A DNA stretch of 64,000 nt from Nocardiopsis quinghaiensis (GTDB taxonomy: Bacteria > Actinomycetota > Actinomycetes > Streptosporangiales > Streptosporangiaceae). This document shows positions 1 to 8,426 of this stretch, in pieces. The position numbers and the translations under genes are program-made. The stretch lies in NCBI RefSeq assembly GCF_008638365.1, contig NZ_VWVU01000034.1, positions 1 to 64,000 on the forward strand, read 5' to 3'. The notes under the pieces are model-generated. The model searched no databases. It saw only the letters and a list, made by a program, of their open reading frames with translations, and had not been told where the DNA came from. How positions within the stretch are numbered: position 1 is the stretch's first letter; each line of letters opens with the position of its first letter.

Positions 1-1156
1 CGAAGTAGGAGTCGGTGACGTGGAAGTCGATGGGCGGCGAGGCCAGCAGCACACCGGTCAGACCGCCGAAGAGGAAGGTCACCAGGAACCCGATGGAGAA
101 GAGCATCGGCGTCTCGAAGGTGATCTGGCCCCGCCACATCGTGCCGACCCAGTTGAAGAACTTCACCCCGGTGGGCACCGCGATGAGGAAGCTCATGAAG
201 GCGAAGAAGGGCAGCAGCACCGCGCCGGTGGGGAACATGTGGTGTGCCCACACCGTCACCGACAGGCCCGTGATGGCGATCGTCGCCGCGACCAGGCCCT
301 TGTAGCCGAAGATCGGCTTGCGGCTGAACACCGGCAGCACCTCGGTCACGATGCCGAAGAAGGGCAGCGCGATGATGTAGACCTCGGGGTGGCCGAAGAA
401 CCAGAACAGGTGCTGCCACAGGATCGTCCCGCCGTGCTCGGGGTGGTAGACCTGTGTGCCGACGATGCGGTCGGCGGCCAGGGCGATCAGGGCCGCGGTC
501 AGCACCGGGAACGCGATGAGCACCAGAACACTGGTGAGCAGGATGTTCCAGGTGAAGATCGGCATGCGGAACATCGTCATGCCGGGCGCGCGCATGCACA
601 GCCCGGTGGTGATGAAGTTGACCGCGCCCAGGATCGTGCCCAGACCGGAGACGATCAGGCCAAGGGCCCACAGGTCCCCGCCCAGCCCCGGGGAGCGGAC
701 CGGTCCCGAGAGCGGCGTGTAGGCGAACCAGCCGAAGTCGGCCGCGCCGCCGGGGGTGAGGAACCCGCTGAGGGCGATGAGGCTGCCGAACAGGAACAGG
801 TAGTAGCTGAACAGGTTCATCCTGGGGAAGGCCACGTCGGGGGCGCCGATCTGCAGCGGCATGATGACGTTGCCGAAACCGATGAACAGCGGGGTCGCGA
901 ACATCAGCAGCATGATCGTGCCGTGCATGGTGAACATTGTGTTGAATTGATCGTTGGACATGACCTGCGTGCCCGGGAAGAACAGCTCGGCGCGCATGAG
1001 CACCGCCATGATGCCACCGATGAGGAAGAAGGTGAAGGCGGTGATGATGTACATGTACCCGATGATCTTGTGATCAGTCGAGGTGATCCAGTTGACGATG
1101 GTTCCCCTGGGGGCGGTTCCCTGCTCTTCCTCGGCCTCGGTTTTCGCTGGTGCCAC
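1..1156 (-). CDS. ctaD: Cytochrome c oxidase subunit I (partial, C-terminus off the window)
   Basis: Catalytic haem-copper subunit of the aa3-type terminal oxidase; it reduces O2 with electrons from cytochrome c and pumps protons across the plasma membrane. Reading the minus strand from a GTG at 1156, with GGAGG about 9 nt upstream, gives about 385 residues. Visible family features are the early TDHKIIGYMY segment, FTMHGTIMLLMFATP (haem-ligand His region), WQHLFWFFGHPEVYI (Cu-B His and cross-linked Tyr region) and AHHMF, with many membrane helices. The last roughly 180 residues lie outside the window. An AT-rich hairpin lies in the leader. The identification is very secure. Confidence 0.96.
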   Translation of the reverse strand, partial: MAPAKTEAEEEQGTAPRGTIVNWITSTDHKIIGYMYIITAFTFFLIGGIMAVLMRAELFFPGTQVMSNDQFNTMFTMHGTIMLLMFATPLFIGFGNVIMPLQIGAPDVAFPRMNLFSYYLFLFGSLIALSGFLTPGGAADFGWFAYTPLSGPVRSPGLGGDLWALGLIVSGLGTILGAVNFITTGLCMRAPGMTMFRMPIFTWNILLTSVLVLIAFPVLTAALIALAADRIVGTQVYHPEHGGTILWQHLFWFFGHPEVYIIALPFFGIVTEVLPVFSRKPIFGYKGLVAATIAITGLSVTVWAHHMFPTGAVLLPFFAFMSFLIAVPTGVKFFNWVGTMWRGQITFETPMLFSIGFLVTFLFGGLTGVLLASPPIDFHVTDSYF

Positions 1157-1193
1157 TTCTCGTGCCTCCGTGCGGGAATGTGTGCGGATTAAT

Positions 1194-1217
1194 GGAAAAA
1201 GGGGATTTTTCCTTTTT
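1194..1217. terminator. AT-rich hairpin in the ctaD leader
   Basis: GGAAAAA (1194-1200) pairs with TTTTTCC (1206-1212) around loop GGGGA, followed by TTTTT on the + strand. It sits 38 nt upstream of the ctaD start, so it could end transcription coming from the deacetylase gene or act in the ctaD leader. No + strand gene needs it. Confidence 0.4.
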
Positions 1218-1387
1218 GGAATGGTTTGCGAAAGGGGTTCTCCTGTCCCCGAAAACGCAATCTATCCCACTGTCTCCGCCGGAGGTGTCGATTCTCCTCC
1301 GTGTTCCCGCCTTCGGGCGGCGAATTCCTCTGTGCCTTCGCCGGGGAACGGTTCTTCCCGCGGCGGCGCCCTTCCGGATCCGTGGGG

Positions 1388-1432
1388 GGACCCGGGCCCT
1401 GCCCCCGTGCGCCGCCGGAGCGGGGCGGGTCC
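1388..1432 (-). terminator. GC-rich hairpin downstream of the deacetylase gene
   Basis: Outer stem GGACCCG (1388-1394)/CGGGTCC (1426-1432) with inner CCCCG/CGGGG pairing and a bulge. It lies just past the stop of the minus-strand deacetylase gene. There is no U tract, so termination is only probable. Confidence 0.4.
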
Positions 1433-1446
1433 TCGGGGAGGCGGTG

Positions 1447-3015
1447 TCAGGACACTCGGGCGTCGGTGTACACGTCGCCCGGCTCCAGGCCCGGGGCCCC
1501 GAAGACGTCGGTGACCGTGACGAAGTGGTAGCCCTGCCGGTGGAGTCCGGCCAGGACCGCCGGGATCGCCTGTACCGACGTCTCGTGGATGTCGTGGAAG
1601 AGCACCACGCTGCCGGGCACGGTGTGGGTCAGCGTGTGCTCGCTGACGGCGTCGCTGTCGCGGCTCTGCCAGTCCAGTGTGTCCACGTCCCACAGGACGA
1701 ACGGCTGGTCCACCGACCGGCGCACCGTCCCGTCCAGTGATCCGTAGGGCGGCCGGATGGTCGGGGGAGAGAAGCCGGTCAGCTCGCGCACGGCCTCGTT
1801 GGTGCGTTTGATGTCCTTGCGGATCTCGGTGCCCGACATCTGTGCCAGGTCGTCGTGCTTCCAGGTGTGGTTGCCCAGTTCGTGGCCCTCCTCGGCCATC
1901 CGCCGCACCGGGTCGGGGAACTCGTTCACCAGCGATCCCAGGACGTAGAAGGTGGCTTGGGCGTCGTACGTCTCCAGGATGTCCAGCAGCGTGTCGGTGT
2001 GCTCGCCGGGTCCGTCGTCGAAGGTCAGCGCCACGCACTTGAGCCGCACGCAGTCCAGGGTGTGCCCCTGGGCGCTGAGCTCCTCGCCCAGCGGCAGGGC
2101 GTCGTCGGCGTTGTTTCCCGACAGTGCCGCCTCCCGGGCCTGGTAGCCCAGTTCGGACAGCAGTCCCTCGGTGTCCTCGGATTCCACGGGCACCAGCACC
2201 TCGTCGACCCGGCCCGCCGCGGGCACCTCCTCGGGATCCATCCGCACGGCCAGGCCGCCGGCCGTGCTGAAGGCCGTGTCCTCCAGCGGTGAGCCCGCCC
2301 AGCGCTCGGCGGCCGCGTGGGCCCGCTCGGGATCGGTCAGGTCGGGCCCTTCGCTCTTCTCGTCCCCCTCGTCGATCGGGCCGTCCGAGGGTGTGTCGTC
2401 GTCGGGGACCTCGGCCCCGGCCGTCGCGCCGTACGTCCCCCCACCGCCCTGGGCGACATCGCCGACCAGCCCGGGCAGTTGCTGAGTGGGGATGTTGTAC
2501 CCCTCCTCCAGCATCTCTGCGAGCGCCAGGTGGGCCCGCTGGATCGCCTCCTCGTCGCGGAACAGCGACGTCCACGGCAGTACCTCGCCGCTCTGGGAGT
2601 CGTACCACAGAGTGCCGGCCTCGAAGGTCTCGCCCATCCCGGCCGAGGTGGTCACGGTCAGCCGTGCGCCCACCACGTCGGGGGAGGCGGCCAGGATGGT
2701 CACGTCCTGGTGCAGTTCGGGTGTGCCCCGGTCCGGGATCTCCTCCAGGAAGGCGGTCTGCCGCTGGGCCATGCGGGTACGCGTCTCCACCGTCAGCGGA
2801 TGGGCGCCGCCCAGCATCGGGTAGCGGTAGCTCACCACGCTGTGGTCGGTGGCCACCGTCACCGTCCGTGCCCGTAGCCCGACCATGTCGTCGGGGGAGG
2901 TCCGGACCGCCTCGGCGTAGGGCAGGGCCTGTTCCGCGGAATGGCAGCCCGGGACCAGGAGCAGGCCAAGGGCGGCGCTGACGGAGATTTTTCGTCGCAG
3001 AGAGGTGAGAGCCAC
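1447..3015 (-). CDS. Polysaccharide deacetylase lipoprotein (NodB domain)
   Basis: Probably a cell-surface deacetylase acting on peptidoglycan or another wall glycan. From GTG 3015 the 522-residue product starts with basic residues, a hydrophobic run and a lipobox (LLVPGC), so it should be lipid-anchored outside. A DUF3298/RsiV-like middle part is followed by a NodB domain at about 325-515 with TFDDGP (catalytic Asp and metal Asp), HTWKH (metal His pair), RPPYG, LWDVDTLDW and VLFHDIH. ATG 3045 is an in-frame alternative; neither start has a strong ribosome site. It is alone on this strand between ctaD and the C15-like gene. The substrate is inferred from the family only. Confidence 0.9.
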   Translation of the reverse strand: MALTSLRRKISVSAALGLLLVPGCHSAEQALPYAEAVRTSPDDMVGLRARTVTVATDHSVVSYRYPMLGGAHPLTVETRTRMAQRQTAFLEEIPDRGTPELHQDVTILAASPDVVGARLTVTTSAGMGETFEAGTLWYDSQSGEVLPWTSLFRDEEAIQRAHLALAEMLEEGYNIPTQQLPGLVGDVAQGGGGTYGATAGAEVPDDDTPSDGPIDEGDEKSEGPDLTDPERAHAAAERWAGSPLEDTAFSTAGGLAVRMDPEEVPAAGRVDEVLVPVESEDTEGLLSELGYQAREAALSGNNADDALPLGEELSAQGHTLDCVRLKCVALTFDDGPGEHTDTLLDILETYDAQATFYVLGSLVNEFPDPVRRMAEEGHELGNHTWKHDDLAQMSGTEIRKDIKRTNEAVRELTGFSPPTIRPPYGSLDGTVRRSVDQPFVLWDVDTLDWQSRDSDAVSEHTLTHTVPGSVVLFHDIHETSVQAIPAVLAGLHRQGYHFVTVTDVFGAPGLEPGDVYTDARVS

Positions 3016-3166
3016 GAGGGGACCATATCCGAGCAGCCCGCCCATGTGTGAATCACTTCGCGGTAACACGGTGACTCTGCGTCGAACGGGGGCGTGGGGG
3101 GACTCCGTCCGTGATCCGCGGCGGACACCGAGCGGTCCCGGGCCCGCCGGGGTCGCGGGGAGGGGC

Positions 3167-4270
3167 CTATTCCTTCGCCTCGGTGCTGTTCCGCTCCCCC
3201 TCCTGCGCCGCGGCGGCGGCCACGGCCGCCACGACCAGGCGCACCTGGGCCAGGATCTCGGCGTTCTCCCCCGGTTCCGGGTCCCCCGCCATGGGCAGGT
3301 GTACGTGCCCGGCCGGGACCCGCTGACCTGACCTGTCCCGCAGCAGGGTGTTGCGGTAGGCGATCTCGTTGGACAGGTAGTCCCCGCCGCCCCCGGAGCG
3401 TGCGGTCGAACCCCGGGTGGGACCGTCCGGGCGTTCCACCGTGCCACCGCCGTCCGCCGGGACCTCGGCCACCTCGGTGTTGACCACCACCGGGTAGGGG
3501 CTCTGGTCCGCCGCCTCCACGATCCGCTCGTGGGGCAGCGAGGAGCGCGTCCACTCCGGGGCGTCCGGCAGGGCGACCTTCCCCGTGCGCGACACGTCCA
3601 GGTTGTCCTCGCAGCCTCCGCGCCAGGCGCCGTTCCACACCTCCAGGTCGAAGCGCCCCGGCCGTCCGCGGCTGAGCGTCACGACCGCGTCCACGCGCCC
3701 GTACCAGCCGGCCAGCGCCTCCTCCACCAGACCCGCGTCGAAGTCGTCCCAGCGCACCGGGAACACGGCGGTGCGTACCACGGCCGTGCGCACGCCCACG
3801 GGGAAGGTCCACCCGTTCAGGTCCAGCGCCGCCGCACCGGAGGGGTTGGAGCGCTCCGGGTTCCCGTCCAGTTCGAAGGGGTCGAAGCCGGTCACGATCA
3901 CCCGGACCCACCGGTCACCGGGTGGGAAGTCGAGGTCGGCCATACCGCGGGAGCCGGTCTCCAGCAGGTGCAGCAGATCGGCGCGCTCGGCGTCGGAGAG
4001 GGGGAAGTCCGGCTGCCAGGAACGCAGCCTGGCGGCCAGCACCAGCCGTGCCCAGTACAGGGGGCGGTCGTCGGTTCCGTCCCGGGCGGCCTCCGTCCAC
4101 AGCCGGGACGCGTGTGCGGCGACCACTTCCCGGGCCTGGGAGAGGTCGTCGCTCGCCCGCAGGCCGGCGCTGAACAGGGGGTCGGCGGCGTGGAAGCCGG
4201 AACGGGTCAGGATCGCGCGCGGTCCGGGGAGACCGGCGCGCTCCTCTTCGGGGGTGGTGTGGTGGGGCAA
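3167..4270 (-). CDS. Peptidase C15 (pyroglutamyl peptidase)-like protein lacking the catalytic Cys
   Basis: The middle and end resemble pyrrolidone-carboxylate peptidase: VIVTGFDPFELDGNPERSNP at about 120-140 matches the family's opening motif, and a HVHLPM segment near the end carries the expected His. The conserved stretch that normally reads like YVCN holds DYLSNEIAY instead, so the nucleophilic Cys is Ser. The protein has 367 residues from a TTG start, whereas true enzymes are near 215; the extra length is an N-terminal extension of about 115 residues and a loop. It has no signal peptide and stands alone, divergent from the aldehyde dehydrogenase. Loss or change of the hydrolytic activity is inferred. 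The start is uncertain. Confidence 0.75.
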   Translation of the reverse strand: MPHHTTPEEERAGLPGPRAILTRSGFHAADPLFSAGLRASDDLSQAREVVAAHASRLWTEAARDGTDDRPLYWARLVLAARLRSWQPDFPLSDAERADLLHLLETGSRGMADLDFPPGDRWVRVIVTGFDPFELDGNPERSNPSGAAALDLNGWTFPVGVRTAVVRTAVFPVRWDDFDAGLVEEALAGWYGRVDAVVTLSRGRPGRFDLEVWNGAWRGGCEDNLDVSRTGKVALPDAPEWTRSSLPHERIVEAADQSPYPVVVNTEVAEVPADGGGTVERPDGPTRGSTARSGGGGDYLSNEIAYRNTLLRDRSGQRVPAGHVHLPMAGDPEPGENAEILAQVRLVVAAVAAAAAQEGERNSTEAKE

Positions 4271-4440
4271 GGGGTCGCCAACTGTTGTGTTTTCTCAGCG
4301 AACGCCGTCTTTTCGCGACGCGTGTCTCTGTTGGGCAGGTCCTGGGGTCACGGGGGCTGTCGTGCTCGCCAAGGTGCGGGTGGGACGACCGGGATGCGTG
4401 GTTCGCCGGACGGGCGCGGCCACGTTCCGTGACCCCGGCT

Positions 4441-4461
4441 GTTCGATCCTACCAATCGAAC
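4441..4461. promoter_or_regulatory. Inverted repeat, possible operator
   Basis: GTTCGAT (4441-4447) and ATCGAAC (4455-4461) are perfect arms with a 7-nt spacer, in the divergent spacer between the C15-like gene and the aldehyde dehydrogenase gene. The shape fits a dimeric regulator site; no regulator is adjacent. Confidence 0.4.
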
Positions 4462-4518
4462 ACCCGCCGGGGCCGGGGAGCCCATGGCCGGGGGCACGCC
4501 CTCCGGGAGAGAGTGCGG

Positions 4519-4566
4519 GTTCGAGCCGTGCCCCGGCGCGGGCCCGCGCCGGGGCACGGCTCGAAC
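4519..4566. repeat. Perfect 48-nt palindrome
   Basis: Each base from 4519 to 4542 pairs with its partner from 4566 back to 4543 with no loop; the left arm begins GTTCGAGCCGTGCCCC. It lies between divergent genes, 127 nt before the aldehyde dehydrogenase start. It has no U tract and no upstream convergent gene, so an ordinary terminator role does not fit. The rest of this 422-nt spacer holds the IR at 4441-4461 and nothing else I recognise. Confidence 0.85.
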
Positions 4567-4692
4567 TGCTCCGGGGGAGTGCGGCGTGATGCGGGGACCG
4601 GAGCCGGGGATAGACGCCGGGGTGGACCGCGGGGTCCGGACTTGGCAGTGTGTGTAGTGACCGCTGGCCCCTCTCAACGGAGAGAGAAACAC

Positions 4693-6240
4693 ATGCGCAC
4701 CTTCGCCCTTCCCGACACCGAGGTCCTCGCCGAGCGCGCGCGGGCCGCCCTGGACCGGTGCGGCCTCGACCGGCCGCGTGAGCCGGCCGGATCCGCCGGT
4801 GCGGCCAGGACGCCCATCACCGGGCAGGAGCTCTTCCCCCTCGGCCACGACGACGCCGCCTCCGTCGAGCGGGCCGTCACCACGGCCCACGAGACCTTCT
4901 CCTCCTCCTGGCGTGACACTCCCGCCCCCGTGCGCGGGCGGCTCGTCCACCGGCTCGGTGAGCTGCTGCGCGAGCACAAGGGCGACCTGGCCGAGCTGGT
5001 GACCCTCGAGGCGGGCAAGATCCGCTCCGAGGCCCTGGGCGAGGTCCAGGAGATGATCGACATCTGCGATCTGGCCGTGGGTATGTCCCGGCAGCTGTAC
5101 GGGCGCACCATGCCCTCCGAGCGGCCCGGCCACCGCCTCATGGAGACCTGGCATCCATTGGGCGTGGTCGGTGTGATCACCGCGTTCAACTTCCCGGTGG
5201 CCGTGTGGTCGTGGAACACGTGCGTGGCCCTGGTGTGCGGCGACACCGTGGTGTGGAAGCCCTCGGAGCTGACCCCGCTGACCGCGCTGGCCTGCCACGG
5301 CCTGCTCATGCGCGCGGCGGACGACGTCGGCGCGCCCCCGGACGTCCACCAGGTGGTGCTGGGGGGACGGGAGGTCGGAGAGGCCCTGGTGGAGGACCAC
5401 CGCGTGTCGCTGCTGTCGGCGACCGGTTCGACCGCGATGGGGCGCGAGGTCGCGCCCAGGGTGGCCGCCCGCATGGGCCGCTACCTGCTGGAGCTGGGGG
5501 GTAACAACGCGGCGGTGGTCGCTCCGTCGGCGGATCTGGACCTGGTGGTGCGCGGCAGTGTCTTCTCGGCCGCCGGTACCGCGGGCCAGCGCTGCACGAC
5601 CCTGCGCCGCCTCATCGTGCACGAGGACGTGGTCGAGGAGGTCACCCGGCGCGTCGTGGACGCCTACAAGCAGCTGCGCGACCGGATCGGCGACCCTTTC
5701 GAGGAGTCCACCCTGGTGGGTCCGCTGGTGGGTGAGCGCGGGTACACGGCCATGCGCGAGGCGCTGGAGCGCGCCGGGGCCGACGGCGGAGAGGTGCTCG
5801 TCGGCGGTGGGCGGCGCCTGGCGGAGGAGGCCGCCGAGGCCTACTACGTCGAGCCCGCGGTGGTGCGCATGCCCGAGCAGACCGGGGTGGTGCGGGAGGA
5901 GACCTTCGCGCCGATCCTGTACGTGATGGCCTACAGCACCCTGGAGGAGGCCGTACGGATGCACAACGGCGTGCCCCAGGGCCTGTCGTCGGCGATCTTC
6001 ACCCAGGACCAGGCCGAGTCCGAGCGGTTCCTGGCCGCGGCCGGCTCCGACTGCGGGATCGTCAACGTCAACATCGGTACCTCCGGCGCGGAGATCGGCG
6101 GCGCCTTCGGCGGGGAGAAGGACACCGGCGGCGGCCGCGAGTCGGGTTCGGACGCGTGGAAGGCCTACATGCGCCGGGCGACCAACACGGTCAACTACGG
6201 TGGCGAGCTGCCGCTGGCCCAGGGGGTCAGCTTCCTGTGA
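4693..6240 (+). CDS. Aldehyde dehydrogenase, antiquitin/AASADH-like (ALDH7 family)
   Basis: NAD(P)-dependent cytosolic oxidation of an aldehyde to an acid; the closest family is L-aminoadipate-semialdehyde/piperideine-6-carboxylate dehydrogenase of lysine catabolism. The product is 515 residues from ATG 4693, preceded by a GGAGAGA ribosome site. Visible motifs are FNFPVAVWSWN (cofactor site), SATGSTAMGREV, LELGGNN (general-base Glu) and TAGQRCTTLRR (nucleophilic Cys), then EETFAPILYV and a C-terminal GGGRESGSDAWKAYMRR. It is monocistronic, followed by the ohrR gene after 140 nt. The substrate is a family-level inference; no lysine-pathway neighbours are visible. Confidence 0.92.
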   Translation: MRTFALPDTEVLAERARAALDRCGLDRPREPAGSAGAARTPITGQELFPLGHDDAASVERAVTTAHETFSSSWRDTPAPVRGRLVHRLGELLREHKGDLAELVTLEAGKIRSEALGEVQEMIDICDLAVGMSRQLYGRTMPSERPGHRLMETWHPLGVVGVITAFNFPVAVWSWNTCVALVCGDTVVWKPSELTPLTALACHGLLMRAADDVGAPPDVHQVVLGGREVGEALVEDHRVSLLSATGSTAMGREVAPRVAARMGRYLLELGGNNAAVVAPSADLDLVVRGSVFSAAGTAGQRCTTLRRLIVHEDVVEEVTRRVVDAYKQLRDRIGDPFEESTLVGPLVGERGYTAMREALERAGADGGEVLVGGGRRLAEEAAEAYYVEPAVVRMPEQTGVVREETFAPILYVMAYSTLEEAVRMHNGVPQGLSSAIFTQDQAESERFLAAAGSDCGIVNVNIGTSGAEIGGAFGGEKDTGGGRESGSDAWKAYMRRATNTVNYGGELPLAQGVSFL

Positions 6241-6283
6241 GCACGCGGTGCCCGGGCCCTGGTGAGGGGTGCGGGCACGGGGC

Positions 6284-6306
6284 GGCGCACAAAAAAATTG
6301 TGCGCC
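6284..6306. promoter_or_regulatory. Inverted repeat upstream of ohrR
   Basis: GGCGCACAA (6284-6292) and TTGTGCGCC (6298-6306) are perfect 9-bp arms around five A residues. The position, 75 nt before ohrR, fits an OhrR-type autoregulatory operator (such sites carry ACAA/TTGT arms). It could alternatively be a weak terminator of the aldehyde dehydrogenase gene; a T run is absent. Confidence 0.5.
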
Positions 6307-6380
6307 ATCATGTTGGACCCAATCAAATTCTGTTACGGTGGTGCCCGACCGGCGGTCCCGTACGCGTGGGAGGGAACACC

Positions 6381-6848
6381 GTGGCCGAAGCGGAAGGGGA
6401 CAACCCCCTCGCCCTGGACAATCAGCTGTGCTTCTCCCTCTACGCGGCCTCCCGGGCCCTGACCGGGCTGTACCGGGAGCTGCTGGGGGACCTGGGGCTG
6501 ACCTACCCGCAGTACCTGGTCATGCTCGTGCTCTGGGAACGCGGGACACTCACCGTCAAGGAGCTCAGCCGCGCCCTGCACCTGGACTCGGGAACGCTCT
6601 CGCCGCTGCTGCGACGCCTGGAGGGCGCCGGACTGCTGACCCGTGAACGCAGCGCCACCGACGAGCGCGTCGTGGAGGTCTCGGTCACGCGCGAGGGCGA
6701 GGAGCTGCGGGCACGCGCCGAGGGGGTCCCCGACCGCGTCCTGTGCGCCGCCGACCTCTCCCCGGACCGGGCGGCGGAGCTGCGGGACGCGCTCGGCCAG
6801 ATCACACGTTCGGTGGAGACGGTCTCCAACAGGCACCTCTCCTGTTGA
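6381..6848 (+). CDS. ohrR: OhrR-type MarR family organic-hydroperoxide sensor
   Basis: A 155-residue winged-helix repressor. LDNQLCFSLYAASR near the N-terminus carries the reactive Cys that in OhrR is oxidised by organic hydroperoxides, releasing DNA. The helix-turn-helix is around LTVKELSRALHLDSGTLSP and the wing around TRERSATDERVVEV. GTG 6381 was chosen because GGGAGGGA precedes it by a normal distance and it places the Cys at the family position. It lies 65 nt upstream of ohr on the same strand, so the two are probably co-transcribed and self-regulated through the upstream inverted repeat. Confidence 0.92.
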   Translation: MAEAEGDNPLALDNQLCFSLYAASRALTGLYRELLGDLGLTYPQYLVMLVLWERGTLTVKELSRALHLDSGTLSPLLRRLEGAGLLTRERSATDERVVEVSVTREGEELRARAEGVPDRVLCAADLSPDRAAELRDALGQITRSVETVSNRHLSC

Positions 6849-6913
6849 GGCCGCCTCCCGGACCCAACCGTCCCAACCACAGCGACCACGTGTCGTCAAC
6901 GAGAAAGGCAAAC

Positions 6914-7342
6914 ATGGCATACGAAGAGATGTACACGGCCAACGCCACCGTCACCGGCGAGGGCCGCAAGGGCACCGGAAGGACCGACGACGGCCGCCTG
7001 GAGGTCGACCTGTCCGTACCCAAGGGCATGGGCGGCGACGACGGTGTCGGCACCAACCCCGAGCAGCTCTTCGCCGTCGGCTACGGCGCTTGCTTCCACG
7101 GCGCGCTCAAGGCGACCGCCCGCAAGGACGGAACCAGCGTCGAAGACTCCACCGTCGAGGCCCAGGTCAGCATCGGCAAGTCCGACGACGGCCTGGACCT
7201 GTCCGTCACGCTCACCGTCACCATCCCGGGCGTGGACCAGGCCAAGGCCGACGAGCTGGTCCAGGGCGCCCACCAGATGTGCCCCTACTCCCGCGCCACG
7301 CGCGGCAACATCGAGGTGAACCTGGCGGCCAAGACCGCCTAG
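6914..7342 (+). CDS. ohr: Organic hydroperoxide resistance protein (OsmC/Ohr family)
   Basis: A cytosolic thiol peroxidase that reduces organic and fatty-acid hydroperoxides, working with lipoylated proteins as reductant. The 142-residue length is typical. The two redox cysteines are in GYGACFHGAL (about residue 60) and HQMCPYSRAT (about 124), and ANATVTGEGRKG at the N-terminus is the usual first strand. ATG 6914 follows GAGAAAGG. It pairs with ohrR directly upstream and ends in a strong hairpin shared with the convergent CNNM operon. Confidence 0.95.
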   Translation: MAYEEMYTANATVTGEGRKGTGRTDDGRLEVDLSVPKGMGGDDGVGTNPEQLFAVGYGACFHGALKATARKDGTSVEDSTVEAQVSIGKSDDGLDLSVTLTVTIPGVDQAKADELVQGAHQMCPYSRATRGNIEVNLAAKTA

Positions 7343-7356
7343 GCACCACCAGAGCG

Positions 7357-7391
7357 GAGGGGGAGGGCGCGCGGTGCGCGCCCTCCCCCTC
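7357..7391. terminator. Bidirectional terminator, 16-bp perfect stem
   Basis: GAGGGGGAGGGCGCGC (7357-7372) pairs perfectly with 7376-7391 around loop GGT. It sits between ohr (+) and the CNNM gene (-), whose stops converge, and can serve both. Confidence 0.85.
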
Positions 7392-7415
7392 GCGTCACGG
7401 CCTCGCGGAGAGGCC

Positions 7416-8426
7416 TCAGACGGCCGCCTCCAGCAGCAGCAGGCGGTCCAGGATGTCCTGGAAGGTGACCAGGCCGATCACCTCTCCGTCCGCCTCCACC
7501 AGGGACAGGTGGCTGCGGCTATCGCGCATGATGCTCATCGCCGCGTACATCGGCGTCTGCGAGGGCAGGGTGAGCACCGGGCGCATCAGGTCGGCCGCCG
7601 TCGTGCCCTGCGCGTCCGTCAGCGCCTCACGCACGTGCAGCACGCCCACCGGCTCGCCCAGCTCCATCACCACCAGGCGCAGGTGCGTGGACTCCCGCGA
7701 CACGCGCTTGATCTCCTCCACGTCCGCGTCGGGGGCCACCGAGGCGATCTCCTCGCGCCGGGTGACGATCTCGTCCAGCGGACGTGAGTTGACCTCCAGC
7801 GCGGTGGCCAGCTGGTCGCGCCGTTCGGCGTCCAGCGCCCCGGCCTTGGCCGAGTGCTCCACCAGTTCGCGCACGTCGTCGGGACCGTGCCCGGCCGACA
7901 TCTCGTCCACGGCGTTCACACCGAAGCGGTGCAGGCACCAGTTGGCCATGCCGTTCAGCATCAGCAGCAGCGGCCGGGTGAGCCACATGAAGGCCCGCAT
8001 CGGTACGGCCAGCATGGTCGCCGACTTCTCCGGGTGCGAGATCGCCCAGGACTTGGGCGCCATCTCACCCACGACCAGGTGCAGGAACGTCACGATGACC
8101 AGTGAGAGCACGAACGAGGCCACCGTCGACACCGCGTGCGGCAGACCCGCGAACAGGGGCTCCAGCAGGTGGTGGACGGCGGGCTTGGAGATCGCGCCCA
8201 GCGCCAGCGTGCACAGCGTGATGCCCAGCTGCGAGCCGGCCAGGAGCAGTGACAGGTCGCGCGCGCTGCGCAGGGCCGCCCGCGCCGAAACGCTCGTCTC
8301 CGCGGCCTCCTCCAGCCGGTAGCGGCGGGCCGCCACCAGCGCGAACTCGATGGCCACGAAGAACGCGCTCAACACGATGATGGCCGCGGTCAGCACCAGC
8401 GCCAGCCACACGTTCATGTCGCTCAC
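7416..8426 (-). CDS. CNNM/CBS-domain transporter-like membrane protein (HlyC/CorC family)
   Basis: A 336-residue membrane protein. An N-terminal CNNM/DUF21 domain of about four helices (beginning NVWLALVLTAAIIVLSAFF, with a conserved VVGEMAPKSWAI segment) is followed by two CBS repeats (about 200-335). Relatives affect Mg or Co transport and membrane integrity, but the exact ion is not established here. It lacks the C-terminal CorC/HlyC domain seen in its upstream partner. GTG 8426 overlaps the upstream stop as GTGA, so the two are translationally coupled. Confidence 0.9.
   Translation of the reverse strand: MSDMNVWLALVLTAAIIVLSAFFVAIEFALVAARRYRLEEAAETSVSARAALRSARDLSLLLAGSQLGITLCTLALGAISKPAVHHLLEPLFAGLPHAVSTVASFVLSLVIVTFLHLVVGEMAPKSWAISHPEKSATMLAVPMRAFMWLTRPLLLMLNGMANWCLHRFGVNAVDEMSAGHGPDDVRELVEHSAKAGALDAERRDQLATALEVNSRPLDEIVTRREEIASVAPDADVEEIKRVSRESTHLRLVVMELGEPVGVLHVREALTDAQGTTAADLMRPVLTLPSQTPMYAAMSIMRDSRSHLSLVEADGEVIGLVTFQDILDRLLLLEAAV

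Noticed and set aside
20..1192. Long + strand open frame of 390 codons
   Set aside because: It is antisense to ctaD, whose minus-strand translation matches cytochrome oxidase subunit I throughout; the + product is low-complexity.
1262..2608. Minus-strand frame of 448 codons in another phase
   Set aside because: It is Arg/Gly-rich out-of-frame translation of the deacetylase gene.
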